From UBA6772 sp965183875 (GTDB lineage Bacteria > Bacteroidota > Bacteroidia > Flavobacteriales > UBA7430): 64,000 bases of DNA. Where the stretch lies: the NCBI GenBank assembly GCA_965183875.1, contig CBCYMK010000038.1, forward strand, positions 46,087 to 110,086, written 5' to 3'. The notes under the pieces were generated by a model, which was not told the DNA's origin, did not search any database, and saw nothing but the letters and a program-made list of their open reading frames with translations. Below are positions 1 through 7,127 of this stretch, piece after piece. How positions within the stretch are numbered: position 1 is the stretch's first letter; the number at the start of each line of letters is the position of its first letter. The position numbers and the translations under genes were made by a program.

Positions 1-1
1 T

Positions 2-373
2 ACAGACTCACCTTACAGAGAAACCTCTAATATTTACGATGGCTCAAGATATACTGCTGACATGGCAATACAAAATGTTATTGGAGATAGCTTCCGTGGT
101 GCTACATGGGTTTCTATACACAATGGTGGTGGAGTTGGCTGGGGAGAAGTAATGAATGGTGGCTTTGGTATGTTACTCGATGGAACAGACGATGCAGATA
201 GAAGACTGCGTTCTATGCTATTCTGGGATGTAAACAATGGAATTTCTAGACGTAGTTGGGCCAGAAATGATGAAGCTGTTTTTGCTATAAAAAGAGCTAT
301 GGCATCGGAACCACTACTTAAGGTTACCATTCCTAATTATGCAGACGATGAATTAATAAATACCATCTACTAA
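2..373 (+). CDS. hutU: Urocanate hydratase, C-terminal part (5' end outside the window)
   Basis: Second enzyme of histidine degradation: adds water to urocanate to give 4-imidazolone-5-propionate, using tightly bound NAD+, in the cytoplasm. The reading frame is open from base 2 and ends at TAA 371-373. The visible 123 residues carry the family's conserved stretch HNGGGVGWGEVMNGGFG, followed by the usual C-terminal domain with RRLRSMLFWDVNNGISRRSW. The start lies outside the window, so whether the rest of the hut pathway precedes it cannot be seen. A strong hairpin terminator follows directly. Identification is secure from the conserved block; completeness cannot be judged. Confidence 0.95.
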   Translation, partial: TDSPYRETSNIYDGSRYTADMAIQNVIGDSFRGATWVSIHNGGGVGWGEVMNGGFGMLLDGTDDADRRLRSMLFWDVNNGISRRSWARNDEAVFAIKRAMASEPLLKVTIPNYADDELINTIY

Positions 374-374
374 A

Positions 375-398
375 AAAGAGGAGCCTTAGCTCCTCTTT
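375..398 (+). terminator. Intrinsic terminator after hutU
   Basis: A 10-bp perfect stem (AAAGAGGAGC / GCTCCTCTTT) with a CTTA loop begins one base after the hutU stop codon and ends in a short T run. It fits rho-independent termination of hutU transcription. Confidence 0.85.
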
Positions 399-491
399 AA
401 ACTCGTTTATTTTATGTAATTTGTAGTGTGATTTTGGTGCCCCTCATCAATTTCACTTTATGAAAATGACTATAAATTAAAAAACTAAAAG

Positions 492-725
492 ATGAACGAT
501 AGCTATTTAAAAATCATTTATTCCGGCTCTTTTGTAAATGCTCAATACATAGCAGGAATATTAGAAGAAGGAGAAATTCACTGTGTAATAAAAGACGAAT
601 TTCAATCTAGTATGATGGCCGGATGGGCTTCACCAGGAACAGAAAACTCTGTACGTGTTATGGTGGCGAAAGAAGACTTAAACAAAGCAGTTGAAGCTAT
701 AAAAGCTGCTAAAGAGGGGAATTAA
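492..725 (+). CDS. DUF2007 family protein (putative signal-transducing protein)
   Basis: A 77-residue cytoplasmic protein without signal or membrane segment. It matches the small DUF2007 family in having an early YSGSF-type turn, a helix with AQYIAGILEEGEI, then a beta segment ending in SVRVMVAKEDLNKAVEAI. These proteins are often annotated as prokaryotic signal-transducing proteins, but no reaction or partner is established. It starts at ATG 492, about 90 bases after the hutU terminator, so it is its own transcript. Its stop codon overlaps the stop of the converging minus-strand gene by three to four bases, leaving no room for a terminator between them. Function unknown. Confidence 0.7.
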   Translation: MNDSYLKIIYSGSFVNAQYIAGILEEGEIHCVIKDEFQSSMMAGWASPGTENSVRVMVAKEDLNKAVEAIKAAKEGN

Positions 726-1108
726 AAACCTCTCCTCCCACTCCTAGATCCACGTTTAGAACCTTTATTGGGTCGCTTTTTGTTCATTTGTTTTCGGCTA
801 AGCACACCCAGATATGCTACATATTGTTTTTTATTTAAAATTGCACGCATTTTCACATTCAGCTCTTTATTTAAAGCCTGAATTTGAACATGAGTCTCTC
901 TTCGTAATTGCTTAGAATTAGACCTAACTAGTTTCAATTTTAAATGATGCTCCTTTTGAATAAGCTGTACTCGTTGTGCCTGCTCTTTATTTAATTTTAC
1001 AAGCAAGTGCTCTAATCGTTGCTCTGGTGAATTTGCTAAATTCCCTTTGCCTGTTTGTGCGAGTAAAGCACCTCCAAAAAGAACTGCTAGAATGAATACA
1101 TTTTTCAT
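722..1108 (-). CDS. Small secreted helical, basic-tailed protein (unknown)
   Basis: A 128-residue protein with a clear N-terminal signal sequence (hydrophobic residues 3-16, cleavage plausible after LLAQ). The mature part is almost entirely helical and charged (EQRLEHLLVKLNKEQAQRVQLIQKEH), resembling Spy/CpxP or heavy-metal-sensor type periplasmic proteins in general character, and it ends in a strongly basic, Arg/Gly/Ser-rich tail. It is the last gene of the ECF sigma operon, three bases behind the preceding gene. By context it is an envelope protein controlled by or feeding back on that sigma factor; this is inference. No conserved catalytic motif is visible. Confidence 0.6.
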   Translation of the reverse strand: MKNVFILAVLFGGALLAQTGKGNLANSPEQRLEHLLVKLNKEQAQRVQLIQKEHHLKLKLVRSNSKQLRRETHVQIQALNKELNVKMRAILNKKQYVAYLGVLSRKQMNKKRPNKGSKRGSRSGRRGF

Positions 1109-1111
1109 AAT

Positions 1112-1495
1112 TTATTTTTTGTGGTGTTTTTTTCTACGGCCGTCCTTCTGGCCTTTAGGGCTCAATAAACGATGCATTTTCTTTAATTCCTCCGGAGAAA
1201 GATAAGCAGATAAGTCAGCTCTTAGTACCTCAATGGCTAGCTTTTGCTGGGATCTAACTTCCTTGTGTCTTCGGTGATTTTCTACTGCAAATTTACGCAG
1301 TACTGGCATAACAGAATCCTGCATAGTTGGAGAAAGATCTAACACCCGCAAAGACTGTTCTATAAAACCATTCTCAGTTCTCATATGATTAGCTCTATGG
1401 ATTTTATGCATAGTAAACCTACCCCCCATCAATACACCTAGAGCGATACCAATGAAAAGAATTAAGCTTGTTTTAATAATTGACTTCTTTTCCAT
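1112..1495 (-). CDS. Membrane-anchored Spy/CpxP-like periplasmic protein (possible stress or metal sensor)
   Basis: A 127-residue protein with one N-terminal membrane segment (about residues 8-24, LILFIGIALGVLMGG) and a periplasmic helical domain rich in His, Arg and Lys. The layout is like the heavy-metal-sensor/Spy superfamily: an amphipathic region starting LDLSPTMQDSVMPVLRKF and a second helix ending LSPEELKKMHRLL. A His-rich C terminus (KKHHKK) could bind metal, but this is speculative. The third gene of an operon after an ECF sigma factor and its probable anti-sigma, which is the usual place for such a sensor in Bacteroidota. Eleven bases separate it from the anti-sigma gene. Confidence 0.6.
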   Translation of the reverse strand: MEKKSIIKTSLILFIGIALGVLMGGRFTMHKIHRANHMRTENGFIEQSLRVLDLSPTMQDSVMPVLRKFAVENHRRHKEVRSQQKLAIEVLRADLSAYLSPEELKKMHRLLSPKGQKDGRRKKHHKK

Positions 1496-1506
1496 CTTCG
1501 TTTAAA

Positions 1507-1902
1507 TTATGAATTAATATAAAAAAGTAAACTGGTGTTGTTTGTGTCCATGTCTGCTATCCCTAAAAGAGCATCAAAGCCCCATGTACTCTGTGTTAGG
1601 CATAGGTTAAAGATTAACAAAATAGATGCAGCCACGCCTATGGAAGCTATCCAGATAGAAGATTTATCCAAAATTGGAATTGCATCGAGTTTCATTCTTA
1701 ACAAAACCTTACTATTAAAGGTATTGGAAAAGGTAGAATTGATTGATCGAATCAAATTCATATCAGATTCTAGTTTCTCCCATTTTTCACAAACTCGTGG
1801 ATTTCTATGAATGAAAACAGATAAGGCTTGCGTTTCATCAGAACTTAGTAAACCCTCATTTAAAGAAAGCCAATCAATATGGTATTGTTCTTCTGTTTTC
1901 AT
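1507..1902 (-). CDS. Probable anti-sigma factor, single-pass membrane protein
   Basis: A 131-residue protein encoded two bases after the ECF sigma gene, which is the strongest argument for an anti-sigma role. The first 80 residues are cytoplasmic and helical, followed by a single transmembrane segment around residues 84-102 (WIASIGVAASILLIFNLCL) and a short outer tail. A canonical zinc-binding H-x3-C-x2-C motif is not visible, so it would be a non-ZAS type. It most likely holds the sigma factor at the membrane until an envelope signal releases it. Identification rests on position and topology, not on a recognised domain. Confidence 0.6.
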   Translation of the reverse strand: MKTEEQYHIDWLSLNEGLLSSDETQALSVFIHRNPRVCEKWEKLESDMNLIRSINSTFSNTFNSKVLLRMKLDAIPILDKSSIWIASIGVAASILLIFNLCLTQSTWGFDALLGIADMDTNNTSLLFYINS

Positions 1903-1904
1903 AG

Positions 1905-2459
1905 TTAAGTGTTTAATAATTCAGTTAATTTTTTTTGTCCTCTAGAATACCGGGTTAAAACAGTGCTAATAGGAATTTCTAATACCGTTGCTATCTCCTT
2001 GAAACTATAATCTTGTGTAGTTCTCAATACTATTACTTCTCGATACTTATCATCTAATACTAAAATAGCTCTCCTTAGCAACTCAATTCTGTAATCCGTC
2101 TCAGAAGGATCTGACATAGAAGAGTTTTGTATTTTCTCCTCTAAATAATCTCCTGAATAAAACAATTTCCACTTTCTTTTTCTTCTATCGAGCTCATTAA
2201 GTGAAAGATTAATAGCAATTCGTGTGAGATAAGTAGAAATCTTAGCTTGGCCTTTAAAATTTTGAATATTTCTAAAGAATCTAATGAATACCTCTTGCCC
2301 TACATCCTCGGCTTCAGGAACAGCTCCGAGCATTCCTCTAACAGTTTTTGCTATTTGACGTTTATGTAAATTAAGTACTTCAGCATAGGCACGCTCCTCC
2401 CCTCTTTTAAGAGCAGTAATAAGAACGAGTTCAGAATTTGGAGTACTAATTTTAAGCAT
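1905..2459 (-). CDS. ECF-type RNA polymerase sigma factor
   Basis: Extracytoplasmic-function sigma-70 factor, about 184 residues. Region 2 is seen in the stretch AEDVGQEVFIRFFRNIQNF (the usual EDxxQExF), with the DNA-melting helix TYLTRIAINLSLNELDRRKRK, and region 4 in ILVLDDKYREVIVLRTTQDYSFKEIATVLEIPISTVLTRYSRGQKKL, a normal helix-turn-helix. A GTG six bases upstream would add two residues; the ATG at 2459 was preferred. It heads a four-gene minus-strand operon with a membrane anti-sigma and two small envelope proteins, pointing to an envelope-stress or metal response. Confidence 0.92.
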   Translation of the reverse strand: MLKISTPNSELVLITALKRGEERAYAEVLNLHKRQIAKTVRGMLGAVPEAEDVGQEVFIRFFRNIQNFKGQAKISTYLTRIAINLSLNELDRRKRKWKLFYSGDYLEEKIQNSSMSDPSETDYRIELLRRAILVLDDKYREVIVLRTTQDYSFKEIATVLEIPISTVLTRYSRGQKKLTELLNT

Positions 2460-2520
2460 ATTCACAATTTAGACAAAGTAAAATACTGTTTTATTCCACG
2501 GAGGTAGAAAAAAATAAATC

Positions 2521-2554
2521 AAAAAAAAAGCCATTTCTAAAAGAAATGGCTTTT
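2521..2554 (-). terminator. Intrinsic terminator of alaS
   Basis: A 13-bp perfect stem (2526-2538 with 2542-2554) and a 3-base loop; on the minus strand it is followed by nine U. It lies just after the alaS stop codon and before the ECF sigma gene, so it separates the two minus-strand transcripts. Confidence 0.9.
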
Positions 2555-2569
2555 GATGTACTTTAAATA

Positions 2570-5173
2570 TTAATTCAATAAAGTCTTCGCTAAGTCTATG
2601 GCGTTTTGAAGACCGTCTGGATTTTTACCACCTGCAGTAGCATAGGAAGCTTGACCACCGCCACCACCAACAATCTCTTTAGAAATGCCTCTTATTATTT
2701 GTCCAGCATTAAATTCTTTAGTGCTAATAAGATCATCAGTCAGGGCAACACTCAAATTGGCTTTCCCATTATTCTCTGCACCTAAAACCACCATTAAATT
2801 ATCCATTTCTTTTTTACACTCTAAAGAAAGGTCTTTCATGGCTGCAGGTTCAAGATCAACAATCGCACTAATAAAATTCACCCCGTTAATTTGAACAGCA
2901 GATTTTAAGAGTTCAATTTTTAAACCTTTGGCTTTTTCAGAAATCAAAACTGCTAACTTCTTCTCTAAACTCACCTTATCAGCTAACAGTGTTTCCACCC
3001 CTTTAATAGGATCATTAGCATTTTTCAATATACCCTTTAATACAGTTAGGGTCGCTTCTTGCTTTTTATAATACTCAAAAGCTTTTTCTGAGGTAATTGC
3101 TTCAATTCGTCTTATTCCAGCGGCCACACCAGCTTCAGCAGTAATTTTCAATAAACCTATTTGAGCTGTTGAAGTAACGTGACAACCCCCACATAACTCA
3201 ACAGAATCGTCAAATTTTATTAACCTTACTTTATCACCATATTTCTCTCCAAACAAAGCCATTGCACCCATCTTTTGTGCATCAGCAATTGCTAAAGAAC
3301 GCTCTTCAGTAAGTAATATATTAGCTCTAACCTTCGCGTTTACTTGGTCTTCAACCAGTTTAATCTCTTCCTCAGAAAGTTTTGAAAAATGCGAAAAATC
3401 GAATCGTAAATACTGATCATTTACCAAAGAGCCTTTTTGCTCTACATGCACACCCAAAACATCTCGTAGTGCTTTGTGTAATAAGTGTGTTGCTGTATGA
3501 TTATTCTCAGTTAACAAACGCTTCTCTGCATCTACTTTGGCACTAAAAGTAGCACTAGGATTTTCTGGGAGCGTAGTAACGAAGTGAACTATTTGGTTGT
3601 TTTCTTTTTTGGTATTAAAAATAGAAACCGATTTCCCTTCGGCAGTAATAGTACCTTTATCACCTACCTGTCCACCACCTTCGGCATAAAATGGTGTCTT
3701 ATCGAATACCAATTGGTAAAATTCTTTTCCCTTTTGTTTTACTTTTCTGTACTGGCTAATTTTAATATCAGCTTCTAAAGAATCGTAACCCACAAAATCT
3801 GTTTCTGTTTCAAATAGCGAAACCCAGTCATCTGTTTCTACTGCTGAAGCAGCACGAGCACGGTCTTTTTGCTTTTTCATTTCAGCATCGAAGCCTGCCA
3901 TATCAACAGACTTTCCATTTTCTGAAAGTATCAGCTCTGTTAAATCAATTGGAAAACCGAAGGTATCGTAAAGCTCAAATGCTCTAGCACCATCAATAAG
4001 ATCTCCTCTCGTAGATTTCATTATATCATCGATGCGTATTAATCCTTTTTCTAGCGTACGCATAAAAGACAACTCTTCTTCTTGAATTACTTTTTCTGCT
4101 AGGACTTGCTGCTTAGTTATCTCAGGGAAAAACTCACCCATTTGAGCCACTAAAACCTCTACTAACTGATACATAAAGGCACCCTTTACACCTAAAAAGG
4201 TAAAGCCATAACGTACTGCACGACGAAGAATACGTCTAATTACATAACCTGCACCGGTATTTGAAGGTAGCTGCCCATCGGCAACTGCAAAGGCAATGGC
4301 TCTAACGTGGTCGGCTATCACACGTAGGGCGATATCTACTTTTTCGTCCTTACCATATTCAAATCCAGTTATAGTACATAACTTCGAAATTAAAGGAGTA
4401 AATACATCTGTATCGTAGTTGGATTGTTTTCCTTGTAAAGCCATAGCTAGACGTTCAAAACCCATTCCGGTATCAACATGAGTATTTGGTAAATTCTCTA
4501 AGCTACCATCAGACTTTCTGTTGTATTGCATAAACACTAGATTCCATACCTCTACCACTTGAGGGTGGTCGTAATTTACTAGAGTACGTGCATCCACCTT
4601 TGCGCGTTCTTCATCAGAACGCAAGTCTATATGAATCTCAGAACAAGGACCGCAAGGACCTACAGCACCCATTTCCCAAAAATTATCGGCTTTATTACCG
4701 TTAAGAATTCTATCTTCTGCAATATGTTTTTTCCAACAGTCAAACGCATCGTTATCCATAGCTAGTTTATCTTCTTTAGCACCTTCGAAAACAGTAACGT
4801 ATAAACGGTCTTTATCAATTCCGTATACCTCCGTTAAAAGTTCCCAGGCCCAGTCTATAGCATCCTTTTTGAAATAGTCCCCAAAAGACCAATTCCCAAG
4901 CATTTCGAACATAGTATGGTGGTAGGTATCGTGTCCTACTTCATCTAAATCATTATGCTTTCCTGAAACACGTAAACACTTCTGACTATTTACTATACGT
5001 GGGCTTTTCACTTCACTAATACCTAGAAATAAATCTTTAAATTGATTCATTCCAGCATTGGTGAACATCAAGGTAGGGTCATTTTTAATTACTATTGGAG
5101 CAGAACTTACCTGGGCATGTCCTTTATCCTTAAAAAATTGTAAAAATTTCTGACGTATTTCTTGAGATTTCAT
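2570..5173 (-). CDS. alaS: Alanine--tRNA ligase
   Basis: Charges tRNA-Ala with alanine in the cytoplasm. The 867-residue length is normal. The N-terminal class II catalytic core starts SQEIRQKFLQFFKDKGH and contains motif-2 FTNAGMNQFKDLFLG. The editing domain has the zinc-binding pair NHTATHLLH and CGGCH. The C-terminal DHHA1-type domain ends with the Gly-rich stretch EIVGGGGGGQ. The gene stands alone: it is divergent from the M23 peptidase gene and has its own terminator. No upstream attenuator or T-box is seen, as expected for this phylum. Confidence 0.98.
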   Translation of the reverse strand: MKSQEIRQKFLQFFKDKGHAQVSSAPIVIKNDPTLMFTNAGMNQFKDLFLGISEVKSPRIVNSQKCLRVSGKHNDLDEVGHDTYHHTMFEMLGNWSFGDYFKKDAIDWAWELLTEVYGIDKDRLYVTVFEGAKEDKLAMDNDAFDCWKKHIAEDRILNGNKADNFWEMGAVGPCGPCSEIHIDLRSDEERAKVDARTLVNYDHPQVVEVWNLVFMQYNRKSDGSLENLPNTHVDTGMGFERLAMALQGKQSNYDTDVFTPLISKLCTITGFEYGKDEKVDIALRVIADHVRAIAFAVADGQLPSNTGAGYVIRRILRRAVRYGFTFLGVKGAFMYQLVEVLVAQMGEFFPEITKQQVLAEKVIQEEELSFMRTLEKGLIRIDDIMKSTRGDLIDGARAFELYDTFGFPIDLTELILSENGKSVDMAGFDAEMKKQKDRARAASAVETDDWVSLFETETDFVGYDSLEADIKISQYRKVKQKGKEFYQLVFDKTPFYAEGGGQVGDKGTITAEGKSVSIFNTKKENNQIVHFVTTLPENPSATFSAKVDAEKRLLTENNHTATHLLHKALRDVLGVHVEQKGSLVNDQYLRFDFSHFSKLSEEEIKLVEDQVNAKVRANILLTEERSLAIADAQKMGAMALFGEKYGDKVRLIKFDDSVELCGGCHVTSTAQIGLLKITAEAGVAAGIRRIEAITSEKAFEYYKKQEATLTVLKGILKNANDPIKGVETLLADKVSLEKKLAVLISEKAKGLKIELLKSAVQINGVNFISAIVDLEPAAMKDLSLECKKEMDNLMVVLGAENNGKANLSVALTDDLISTKEFNAGQIIRGISKEIVGGGGGQASYATAGGKNPDGLQNAIDLAKTLLN

Positions 5174-5304
5174 AACTAACCTGTCTGTGTAATAATTCGT
5201 TTATAGCCTAAAACAATAAAGAAAACACAATCGTTCAAATTTTCTTAAATTGCGCTCGGATTGAGCTAAATAGGAAAATACAAATTTAGCCAAATTTTCA
5301 GCAT

Positions 5305-6276
5305 ATGACCAAGGTCAAATATTATTACGACACTAAAACTTTAGCCTATAAAAAAATTGAGCGATCTAAGCTTCAAATGCTTAAGCGTGTGCTCCTTTTT
5401 ATTACGAGTTCTACGGCTATAGCCCTAGGCTTGGTGGTACTTTTCTTCTCTATTTTCGATTCTCCAAAAGAGAAAGAATTAAAGAGAGAAATTGATAATC
5501 TACTCGTACAATACGAGCTTTTAGAAAATCAAATTAGTAATTCTTCATTAATATTAGATGAATTACAAGAAAGAGACGACAATATTTATCGTGTTATTTT
5601 TGAAGCAGAACCTATAGATGCTAGTATAAGAAGAGCAGGATTTGGTGGAATTAACAGGTATAAAAAATACGAGGGCTTTAAGCATTCTGATTTAGTAGCC
5701 GACTTACATAAAAAGATCGACCAGGTTTCAAAGGCGATTTACGTACAATCAAAATCCTTTGATACGGTATTAGACTTAGCGCAAAACAAAGAGGAAATGC
5801 TAGCCCACATACCTGCAATTCAACCTGTAGCAAACAAAAACCTTAAACGAATGGCTTCGGGCTATGGAAATAGAATTCACCCGGTATACAAGACAAAAAA
5901 AATGCATTGGGGAATGGATTTCTCTGCACCTAAAGGCACAGAAGTTTATGCTACTGGAGATGGTAAAATTGAAAAGGTTAAACGTTCAAAACGCGGCTAT
6001 GGAAACCAAGTACGCATTGACCATGGATACGGTTACAAAACCTTTTACGCACACCTTAACAAGTATATCGTTAGGAGAGGGCAAACTGTAAAGAGAGGAG
6101 ATTTAATTGGTTATGTTGGAAGCACTGGAACCTCTACAGCACCCCATTTACACTATGAAGTAATTAAAAATAAGCGAAAAGTTAATCCCGTAAATTATTA
6201 TTTCAATGATTTAACTGCTGAGGAGTACGACAGAATGCTCGAATTGTCTTCTCAAGAAAATCAATCATTTGATTAA
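5305..6276 (+). CDS. M23 family metallopeptidase (LytM-type, membrane-anchored)
   Basis: A 323-residue peptidoglycan-endopeptidase-type protein. One membrane segment lies at about residues 28-50, then a coiled-coil stretch (ELKREIDNLLVQYELLENQI), and a C-terminal LytM domain. The zinc ligands are visible: H and D of HWGMDF and the HLHYEV motif. It would act in the periplasm on cell-wall cross-links, or regulate such enzymes. This arrangement (N-terminal anchor, coiled coil, M23 domain) is common in Bacteroidota and often lies near alaS; here it is divergent from alaS by 131 bases and is followed after six bases by a MerR-type regulator, so the two probably share a transcript. Confidence 0.93.
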   Translation: MTKVKYYYDTKTLAYKKIERSKLQMLKRVLLFITSSTAIALGLVVLFFSIFDSPKEKELKREIDNLLVQYELLENQISNSSLILDELQERDDNIYRVIFEAEPIDASIRRAGFGGINRYKKYEGFKHSDLVADLHKKIDQVSKAIYVQSKSFDTVLDLAQNKEEMLAHIPAIQPVANKNLKRMASGYGNRIHPVYKTKKMHWGMDFSAPKGTEVYATGDGKIEKVKRSKRGYGNQVRIDHGYGYKTFYAHLNKYIVRRGQTVKRGDLIGYVGSTGTSTAPHLHYEVIKNKRKVNPVNYYFNDLTAEEYDRMLELSSQENQSFD

Positions 6277-6282
6277 TCCCCT

Positions 6283-6618
6283 ATGAGTCAGATGAAGAAA
6301 GAAATCTCGAAACTTTACTATTCTATTGGGGAGGTAGCTTCTATGTTTGAAGTTAACAACTCATTAATACGGTTTTGGGAAAAGGAGTTTAGTATAATTA
6401 AGCCTAAGAAAAACAAGAAAGGAAATCGATATTTCACTCCTAAAGATATTGAGAATTTTAAAATTATTTTTCACTTAGTAAAAGAGCGCGGTTATACCCT
6501 TGACGGTGCGAAGAAGAAATTAAGAGAAAATAAAGAAGATACTGTAAAAAACGTTGAAATTGTGAGTCAACTCCAAGCTATACGGGCTGAACTAGTTGCT
6601 ATTAGAGAAATACTTTAA
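6283..6618 (+). CDS. MerR family transcriptional regulator
   Basis: A 111-residue DNA-binding protein. The N-terminal winged helix-turn-helix is clear: YYSIGEVASMFEVNNSLIRFW, then RYFTPKDIENFKIIFHLVKERGYTL, followed by a short dimerisation helix. No C-terminal effector domain is present, so a ligand cannot be inferred. It starts six bases after the M23 peptidase stop, and the pair is found together in many Bacteroidota. Its stop codon overlaps that of the convergent UpxY-like gene by a few bases. Confidence 0.9.
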   Translation: MSQMKKEISKLYYSIGEVASMFEVNNSLIRFWEKEFSIIKPKKNKKGNRYFTPKDIENFKIIFHLVKERGYTLDGAKKKLRENKEDTVKNVEIVSQLQAIRAELVAIREIL

Positions 6619-7127
6619 CCCTTTTTCTTTACGTGGTATTTAGACAACCTAGCCACCAAAGACATACCTAATTTGTCGATTTTAAGGACTACCTCAGTAT
6701 CGGTTTGATAATCTACAATTCCATCCATACCTTTTAGGGCTCCATCACTAATTTCTAGGTTAGTACCTACCTCAAAAGAAACAACTTCTACAGTCTCATA
6801 GCTACCCAAAAACTTACGGATTGCATCGATTTCAGACTGTTTTACTTCAGCCTCTTTTCCTAACCAAAATAGAAATCGAACTACACCAGGACTTTGTAAA
6901 ACAGCTAATTTTTCAGCCATTGATTCTGGAGCCTTTACAAAGATATAAGACTTAAACAAGGGCTCTTCAATCCATTTCTTACGATCGGACCACTGTTTTA
7001 AAACTTTTTGAGTAGGATAATAGCATTCTACTCCATTAGCTACTAAACTTTCAAAAACCTTTTTCTCGTTTCTGGGCTTAGTATATAAAACATGCCATAT
7101 AGGCTTAACTTTCGTCTTGGTCTCCAT
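6615..7127 (-). CDS. UpxY/RfaH-type transcription antiterminator (NusG-like) of the polysaccharide locus
   Basis: NusG-superfamily protein of about 170 residues that binds RNA polymerase and promotes read-through of long polysaccharide operons. The NGN domain is seen at the start (IWHVLYTKPRNEKKVFESL) with WSDRKKWIEEPLFKSYIFVKA, and a KOW-like end (FEVGTNLEISDGALKGMDGIV). The start chosen is ATG 7127, which overlaps the end of wzc by 23 bases; further in-frame ATGs exist upstream inside the Tyr-Gly repeat of wzc, but they would add only a low-complexity Met/Ala/Thr tail. In Bacteroides UpxY proteins head capsule operons; here the gene sits last after wza and wzc. Confidence 0.88.
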   Translation of the reverse strand: METKTKVKPIWHVLYTKPRNEKKVFESLVANGVECYYPTQKVLKQWSDRKKWIEEPLFKSYIFVKAPESMAEKLAVLQSPGVVRFLFWLGKEAEVKQSEIDAIRKFLGSYETVEVVSFEVGTNLEISDGALKGMDGIVDYQTDTEVVLKIDKLGMSLVARLSKYHVKKKG

